Positions 6,981 to 11,601 of a stretch of 11,601 nucleotides of DNA are shown piece by piece; positions within the stretch are counted from its first letter, which is position 1, and every line of letters starts with the position of its first letter. Position numbers and translations under genes: made by a program. The stretch is from Hydrogenophaga sp. (GTDB lineage: Bacteria > Pseudomonadota > Gammaproteobacteria > Burkholderiales > Burkholderiaceae): assembly GCA_025458545.1 (NCBI GenBank), contig JALOSH010000080.1, positions 1-11,601 on the forward strand, in the 5' to 3' direction. Under the pieces are notes generated by a model. That model searched no databases. It was not told where the DNA came from and worked only from the letters and a program-made list of their open reading frames with translations.

Positions 6981-9900
6981 ATGTTCATACACCTGCGCCT
7001 GCACACCGAATTTTCCGTCGTCGACGGCACCAACCGCATCGACGACGTGGTGGCCGCAGCGGCCGCCGATGGCCAGCCTGCGCTCGCCATCACCGACCTG
7101 AACAACCTGTTCGGCGCGGTCAAGTTTTACAAGGCCGCGCGCGGTGCCGGCGTCAAGCCTTTGCTCGGTGCCGAGGTCATGCTGCAGGGCTTCAGCGACG
7201 AAACGCCGGGCGCCATGCCAGGCAGCCACCAGCCGGTGGCGCCGCGCGTCATCTTGCTGGTGCAGGACAAGCAGGGCTACCTGAACCTGAGCGAGCTGCT
7301 GGCGCGCGCCTGGACGCGCAGCGACGGCCGCAGCGGCGCGCTGATCCAGCTCGACTGGTTGCAGGAACTCAGCGGTGGTTTGCTGCTGCTCTCTGGCGCG
7401 CAGGCCGGGCCGGTGGGTCAGGCGCTGGTGCAGGGCGACACCCAGCGGGCCGCCGATCTGGCGTTGCAACTGGCGGGTTTGTTCCCCCACCGCTTTTACC
7501 TGGAGCTGCAACGCGCCGGGCGCACCGACGACGAACGCCATGTGAGCGCCACCGTGCAACTCGCAGCACGCCTGCACCTGCCTGTGGTGGCCACGCACCC
7601 GGTGCAGTTTCTGCAGCCCGACGACTACGAGGCGCACGAGGCTCGGGTCTGCATTTCCGACGGCGAGATCCTGGGCAACAACCGGCGCGTGCGCCGCTTC
7701 ACCCGCGAGCAGTACTTCAAGAGCGCTGCGCAGATGGAGGCGCTGTTCGCCGACATTCCCAGCGCCGTCGCCAACACGCTGGAAATCGCCAAGCGCTGCA
7801 GCCTCACGCTCGTGCTGGGCAAGCCGCAGCTGCCCAACTTCCCGATCCCGCCGGTCAATGGCGTGGTGATGACGGTGGACGAGTACTTCCGCCATGTGTC
7901 GCACGAAGGCCTGGAAGGTCGCCTCGAGCACCTGTACCCCGACCCGGTGAAGCGCGAAGCCGAGCGGCCGCGTTACCTGGAGCGGCTGGAATTCGAGCTC
8001 ACCACCATCCTGAAGATGGGCTTCCCGGGCTACTTCCTGATCGTGTCGGACTTCATCAAATGGGCCAAGGAAAACGGCTGCCCGGTGGGGCCGGGGCGCG
8101 GCTCCGGCGCGGGCTCGCTGGTGGCGTATGCGCTGCTCATCACGGACCTCGACCCGCTGCAATACAACCTGCTGTTCGAGCGTTTCCTGAACCCGGAACG
8201 TGTGTCGATGCCCGACTTCGACATCGACTTCTGCCAGTCCAACCGCGACCGGGTGATCGACTACGTGAAGGACCGCTACGGCAAGGACGCGGTGAGCCAG
8301 ATCGCCACCTTCGGCACCATGGCCATCCGCGACGTGGGCCGCGTGCTCGACTTCTCTTACGGTTTCTGCGACGGCATCTCCAAGCTGATCCCCAACAAGC
8401 CGGGCATGAGCGTGACGCTGCAGTACCCGCCGAACCCGAAGGTGGATGGCGACAAGAACAACTACGCCATCGAAATGGAGCCAGTGCTGGCCGAGCGCAT
8501 CGCGAAGGAAGAAGACGTCAAGACCCTGATCGAGCTGGCGCAAAAGCTCGAAGGCATGACGCGCAACATTGGCATGCACGCCGGCGGTGTGCTGATCGCG
8601 CCGGGCAAGCTCACCGACTTCTGCCCGCTCTACATGCAGCCCGGCAGCGACTCGGCGGTGAGCCAGTACGACAAGGACGATGTTGAAGCCATCGGCCTGG
8701 TGAAGTTCGACTTTCTGGGTCTGGCGACGCTGACCATCCTGGAGATCGCGCGCGAATTCATCATGAAGCGCCACAAAGGCCAGGAGAACTTCCGCTTTGA
8801 AGACGTGCCGCTGGACGACAAGGCGGTGTACGCGCTGTTCTCGCGCGGTCAGACCGAAGCCGTGTTCCAGTTTGAAAGCCGGGGCATGCAGGGCATGCTG
8901 CGCGACGCCAAACCGAGCCGCCTGGAAGACCTGATCGCGCTGAACGCGCTGTACCGTCCGGGCCCGATGGACCTGATCCCCAGCTTCGTGGCGCGCAAGC
9001 ACGGGCGCGAACCGATCGAGTACCCGCACCCGCTGGTGGCCGAGATGCTGAGCGAGACCTACGGCATCATGGTCTACCAGGAGCAGGTGATGCAGACCGC
9101 GCAGATCCTGGGTGGCTACTCGCTCGGCGGCGCCGACATGCTGCGCCGCGCGATGGGCAAGAAGAAGGCCGAGGAGATGGCCGAGCACCGCGCCATCTTC
9201 CGCGCCGGTGCGGCCAAGAACGCCATCAGCGAAGAAAAGGCCGACGAGGTTTTTGACCTGATGGAGAAGTTCGCGGGCTACGGCTTCAACAAGTCGCACG
9301 CCGCCGCGTACTCATTGCTGGCGTACCACACCGGCTGGCTCAAGGTGCACTACACCGCCGAATTTTTCTGCGCCAACATGACGGTGGAGATGGACGACAC
9401 CGACAAGCTCAAGGTGCTGGTGGAAGACGCCCAGAAAATGGGCATTGTTTTTGAAGCGCCCGACGTGAACCGCGGTGTGCACCGCTTCGAGCCGATCACC
9501 GACAAGTCCATCCGCTACGGGCTGGGTGCCATCAAGGGCACCGGCCAGCAGGCCATCGACGCCATCGTGGCGGCGCGCGAAGGCCGTGGCGAAGGACCGA
9601 ACGGCGGCGAGAGCGGGCCGTTCAAAAGCCTGTTCGATTTCTGCCGCCGGGTGGACCGCCAGCGCCTGAACAAGCGCACGGTGGAAGCGCTGATCAAGGC
9701 CGGTGCCTTCGACTCGCTGCACCTGAACCGCGCCGAGGTGCTGGCCTCGGTGGAGGTGGCGTTCGACTTCGCCGCCGCCAGCGTGGCCAACGCCAACCAG
9801 GGTGGCCTGTTCGACATGATGGGCGGCGACGACGACCACGGATCGAGCACGCAAGAACCCGAGCTGGTGCCCACCACGCCCTGGGGCGTGAAGGAGCGGC

Positions 9901-10538
9901 TCTCGCTCGAAAAAACCGCCATCGGTTTCTACTTCTCGGGCCATTTGTTCGACGAGGTGCAGCGCGAGGTGCGGCGTTTTGCGCGCACCGCGCTGGCCGA
10001 CGTGAAGGAGAGCCGCGACCCGGTGATCCTGGCCGGCATCGTGACCGACTTCCGCGTCATCAACGGCCAGCGCGGCAAGCTCGCGCTGTTCAAGATCGAC
10101 GACAAGACCGCGGTGCTCGAAGTCAGTGCCGATGAGAACCTGATCAACCAGCACCGCCACATACTGAAAGACGACGAGCTGATCGTGGTGCAGGCGATGG
10201 CCCAGCCGGACCGCTTCTCGGGTGGCTTGCGGCTGAAGATCCAGCAGATCTGGGACCTGGCCGCTGCGCGCTGCCGCTTCGGCAAGTTCCTTCGGGTGGC
10301 GGTGAACGGCAGCGCGCCGGCCGTGGCCGCCTTGGTGCGCGAGTTCCCGCCCCGGCGCGAGCTCACCGACCAGGGCGAGCTGGTGCGCGGCCTTCCGGTG
10401 CGGCTGGCGCTGCAGCGCGAGGGTGCGCAGTGCGAGCTTCAACTGGACGACCGGGCACTGTTTTTCCCCACCGACGCCGCACTGGCCAGCTGGACCGCGC
10501 AGGCGCACGAGCGGCGTGCCGAGATCGTGTTCGATTGA
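6981..10538 (+). CDS. dnaE: DNA polymerase III alpha subunit (DnaE)
   Basis: This is the catalytic subunit of the replicative polymerase, 1185 residues (E. coli 1160). The PHP domain opens with FIHLRLHTEFSVVDG, but its metal motif reads TDLNNL (38-43) where active PHP domains have TDHG, so it is probably not a nuclease and proofreading would need a separate epsilon (DnaQ). The palm domain has PVGPGRGSGAGSLVAYAL (from about 368), the catalytic PDFDIDF with D412 and D414, and the third acid D577 in KFDFLGL. The YGFNKSHAAAYSLLAYHTGWLK block begins at 766. A clamp-binding pentapeptide of the QxxLF type is Q940-F944, followed by an OB fold near 1012-1045 and a tau-binding-type C-terminal region. 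It is the essential DnaE1 type, not the shorter mutagenic ImuC/DnaE2. It is convergent with tolA. Confidence 0.98.
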   Translation: MFIHLRLHTEFSVVDGTNRIDDVVAAAAADGQPALAITDLNNLFGAVKFYKAARGAGVKPLLGAEVMLQGFSDETPGAMPGSHQPVAPRVILLVQDKQGYLNLSELLARAWTRSDGRSGALIQLDWLQELSGGLLLLSGAQAGPVGQALVQGDTQRAADLALQLAGLFPHRFYLELQRAGRTDDERHVSATVQLAARLHLPVVATHPVQFLQPDDYEAHEARVCISDGEILGNNRRVRRFTREQYFKSAAQMEALFADIPSAVANTLEIAKRCSLTLVLGKPQLPNFPIPPVNGVVMTVDEYFRHVSHEGLEGRLEHLYPDPVKREAERPRYLERLEFELTTILKMGFPGYFLIVSDFIKWAKENGCPVGPGRGSGAGSLVAYALLITDLDPLQYNLLFERFLNPERVSMPDFDIDFCQSNRDRVIDYVKDRYGKDAVSQIATFGTMAIRDVGRVLDFSYGFCDGISKLIPNKPGMSVTLQYPPNPKVDGDKNNYAIEMEPVLAERIAKEEDVKTLIELAQKLEGMTRNIGMHAGGVLIAPGKLTDFCPLYMQPGSDSAVSQYDKDDVEAIGLVKFDFLGLATLTILEIAREFIMKRHKGQENFRFEDVPLDDKAVYALFSRGQTEAVFQFESRGMQGMLRDAKPSRLEDLIALNALYRPGPMDLIPSFVARKHGREPIEYPHPLVAEMLSETYGIMVYQEQVMQTAQILGGYSLGGADMLRRAMGKKKAEEMAEHRAIFRAGAAKNAISEEKADEVFDLMEKFAGYGFNKSHAAAYSLLAYHTGWLKVHYTAEFFCANMTVEMDDTDKLKVLVEDAQKMGIVFEAPDVNRGVHRFEPITDKSIRYGLGAIKGTGQQAIDAIVAAREGRGEGPNGGESGPFKSLFDFCRRVDRQRLNKRTVEALIKAGAFDSLHLNRAEVLASVEVAFDFAAASVANANQGGLFDMMGGDDDHGSSTQEPELVPTTPWGVKERLSLEKTAIGFYFSGHLFDEVQREVRRFARTALADVKESRDPVILAGIVTDFRVINGQRGKLALFKIDDKTAVLEVSADENLINQHRHILKDDELIVVQAMAQPDRFSGGLRLKIQQIWDLAAARCRFGKFLRVAVNGSAPAVAALVREFPPRRELTDQGELVRGLPVRLALQREGAQCELQLDDRALFFPTDAALASWTAQAHERRAEIVFD

Positions 10539-10544
10539 TGGGAT

Positions 10545-10568
10545 TCGGCAGGCCCTGGCGGGAGCCGA
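10545..10568. terminator. Hairpin between convergent dnaE and tolA
   Basis: TCGGC (10545-10549) pairs with GCCGA (10564-10568), and an inner CCC/GGG can extend the stem. It fills most of the 39-bp gap between the two stop codons. It lacks a U-tract on either strand, so it is a modest candidate for a shared terminator. Confidence 0.35.
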
Positions 10569-10577
10569 CCACCGCGC

Positions 10578-11465
10578 TCAGTCGAGCGGTCGCAGTCCAA
10601 TGATGAGCGAGGAGGGCACGCGCCCGTCGGTGTCGCGCGGCAGCGTGGCGGTGCGGTCGATGGCTTTGAGCGCCGCTTCGTCCCAGTCGGCGTTGCCGCT
10701 GCTCTTGACGATGCGGCGGCTGGTGATGGTGCCGTCGGGCAGTGTGCGCACCTCGACCTCGGCGCGCGGGTTGCCCACGATGGTTTCGGTGAACACCACG
10801 TTGGGGCGGATGCGGGCCACCACCCGCGCGCCGTAGCCCGGCGAAGGGCCGCTGGACTGCTGCGCCGTGCCGGTGGCGGCCGGGCCGCCGCTGGCGCCGG
10901 CCTGGCCCATCATGCGTGCCATCTGGTCTGCGCGCAGCTGTTCCCGCCGTTTTGCTTCAGCCTCTGCGAGTTCCTTTTCGCGCTTCTCGTCGGCCGCCTT
11001 TTTCTCGGCCAGCGCTCGCCGATCCGCAGCCAGCTTCTCGGCAGCCGCCTTTTTCAACGCCGCCTCCTTCTGCGCCGCTTCTCTCTCCCGATCGCGCCGT
11101 TCTTCGGCCTCGGCTTTTTGCCTTTGAGCCCGCTCGGTCGCGATCTGCGCCTCGCTCGGGCCGGGTGGTGGTGGTGCCGGGCGAGGTTCGGGCCGCACCA
11201 CGGGCTGGGGTGGTGGGGGTGGCAAAGGTGGAGGATCGACAGCGCGCGGCGCTGCCTGCACCGGCAGGCGCGACCACAGTTCGGCCTCGAACACCGCAGG
11301 TTCGGCGTCCTGCTTCCAACCCACTCCCCAGGTGAGTGCGGCCACCAGCAGACCATGCGCTGCCAGTGCCAGGGCCACCGGGCCGAGCCAGTGGCCCGGG
11401 CGCGGTGGCGCGAGGTTCAGGTGCTCTTCGCGGGCGTGTCGGGAGAGCGCGAAGCTGCTGCTCAT
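10578..11465 (-). CDS. tolA: Cell envelope integrity protein TolA (TonB C-terminal domain)
   Basis: TolA is the inner-membrane-anchored arm of the Tol-Pal machine that spans the periplasm and holds the outer membrane during division. The 295-residue product has a short cytoplasmic N-terminus, one transmembrane helix at about 28-48 (LGPVALALAAHGLLVAALTW), a Pro-rich stretch (77-101), a charged Ala/Glu/Lys/Arg coiled coil (about 104-186), a Gly/Ser-rich hinge and a C-terminal TonB/TolA domain (about 211-295) with EVEVRTLPDGTITSRRIVKSSG and WDEAALKAIDR. It is shorter than E. coli TolA (421) because the helical rod is reduced, usual in betaproteobacteria. It begins 10 bp after the tolR stop codon, so it is cotranscribed with tolR. 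tolB and pal do not follow it; convergent dnaE does. Confidence 0.9.
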   Translation of the reverse strand: MSSSFALSRHAREEHLNLAPPRPGHWLGPVALALAAHGLLVAALTWGVGWKQDAEPAVFEAELWSRLPVQAAPRAVDPPPLPPPPPQPVVRPEPRPAPPPPGPSEAQIATERAQRQKAEAEERRDREREAAQKEAALKKAAAEKLAADRRALAEKKAADEKREKELAEAEAKRREQLRADQMARMMGQAGASGGPAATGTAQQSSGPSPGYGARVVARIRPNVVFTETIVGNPRAEVEVRTLPDGTITSRRIVKSSGNADWDEAALKAIDRTATLPRDTDGRVPSSLIIGLRPLD

Positions 11466-11475
11466 GGCCAGGTAT

Positions 11476-11601
11476 TCAGCGCGTGGTCTGCACCGACAGG
11501 CCCACGCGGGTGACGCCCGCGCGCTGCAAGGTGTCCATGACCTTCACCACGGTTTCGTACTTCACGTTCTTGTCGGCGCTGATCACCACCGGCACCGCCG
11601 C
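11476..11601 (-). CDS. tolR: Biopolymer transport protein TolR/ExbD, C-terminal fragment (gene runs off the right edge)
   Basis: The last 41 codons are visible, reading AAVPVVISADKNVKYETVVK and ending in RVGLSVQTTR. 'I-aD--v-Y--v--vmd-l--aGv--vgL-' is the C-terminal periplasmic signature of the TolR/ExbD family, which with TolQ forms the proton-driven motor energising TolA. The transmembrane helix with its catalytic Asp lies outside the window. Adjacency to tolA, 10 bp away, supports TolR rather than ExbD. Confidence 0.88.
   Translation of the reverse strand, partial: AAVPVVISADKNVKYETVVKVMDTLQRAGVTRVGLSVQTTR

Noticed and set aside
6872..8686. A 604-codon plus-strand frame overlapping the start of dnaE
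   Set aside because: Arg/Ala/Pro/Gly-rich shifted-frame product with no domain. It overlaps dnaE almost entirely.
6906..9299. A 797-codon open frame antisense to dnaE
   Set aside because: It mirrors the codon periodicity of the high-GC dnaE gene, and its product is a His/Val/Leu/Arg-rich string with no recognisable domain. dnaE on the other strand is certain.
9312..10508. A 398-codon minus-strand frame opposite the 3' half of dnaE
   Set aside because: Antisense shadow of dnaE with biased low-complexity composition.
11040..11160. Repetitive-looking purine/pyrimidine stretch within tolA as a possible DNA repeat
   Set aside because: It is explained by the Ala/Glu/Lys/Arg-rich coiled coil of TolA; no exact repeat unit is evident.

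Overview
The window looks like a chromosomal, housekeeping-rich piece of a high-GC betaproteobacterium, most likely Burkholderiales/Comamonadaceae (Hydrogenophaga- or Acidovorax-like). This rests on uniform GC-rich codon use, protein wording typical of that family (TrmB, GluQ, DnaE, TolA), and a short G/C-palindromic intergenic repeat of a kind I associate with comamonad genomes. I see no IS, phage, CRISPR, rRNA or tRNA, and no compositional break that would mark transfer.

Layout. Left edge (1-1448): the 5' part of an RluA-type pseudouridine synthase gene (minus), a divergent small lipoprotein gene (plus), then trmB (minus), which converges on the lipoprotein gene across a perfect 8-bp inverted repeat. 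Positions 1449-4601: a minus-strand run in the order LysR regulator, renalase-like FAD oxidoreductase, gluQ and trmB, with gaps of about 60-110 bp; the gap between the oxidoreductase and gluQ holds the palindromic repeat. Positions 4590-6106: an intergenic region with nested dyads, then a pirin gene and a WrbA-like flavoprotein gene on the plus strand, probably one unit controlled by the divergent LysR protein and closed by a 10-bp perfect stem. Positions 6159-10538: a DUF599 membrane protein gene and the large dnaE gene, both plus strand, each with a -10-like hexamer exactly 6 nt before its ATG, which suggests leaderless mRNAs. Right edge (10578-11601): tolA and the 3' end of tolR on the minus strand, converging on dnaE.

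Functional links. The left third gathers RNA-modification enzymes (pseudouridine, m7G46, glutamyl-queuosine). The middle reads as a redox or stress module: LysR, pirin with an intact metal site, and an FMN quinone reductase-like protein. The right part holds replication (DnaE) and cell-envelope (Tol) genes. I found no convincing previously undescribed system. The observations most worth checking are the shared promoter geometry before dnaE and the DUF599 gene, and the operator architecture between the LysR and pirin genes.
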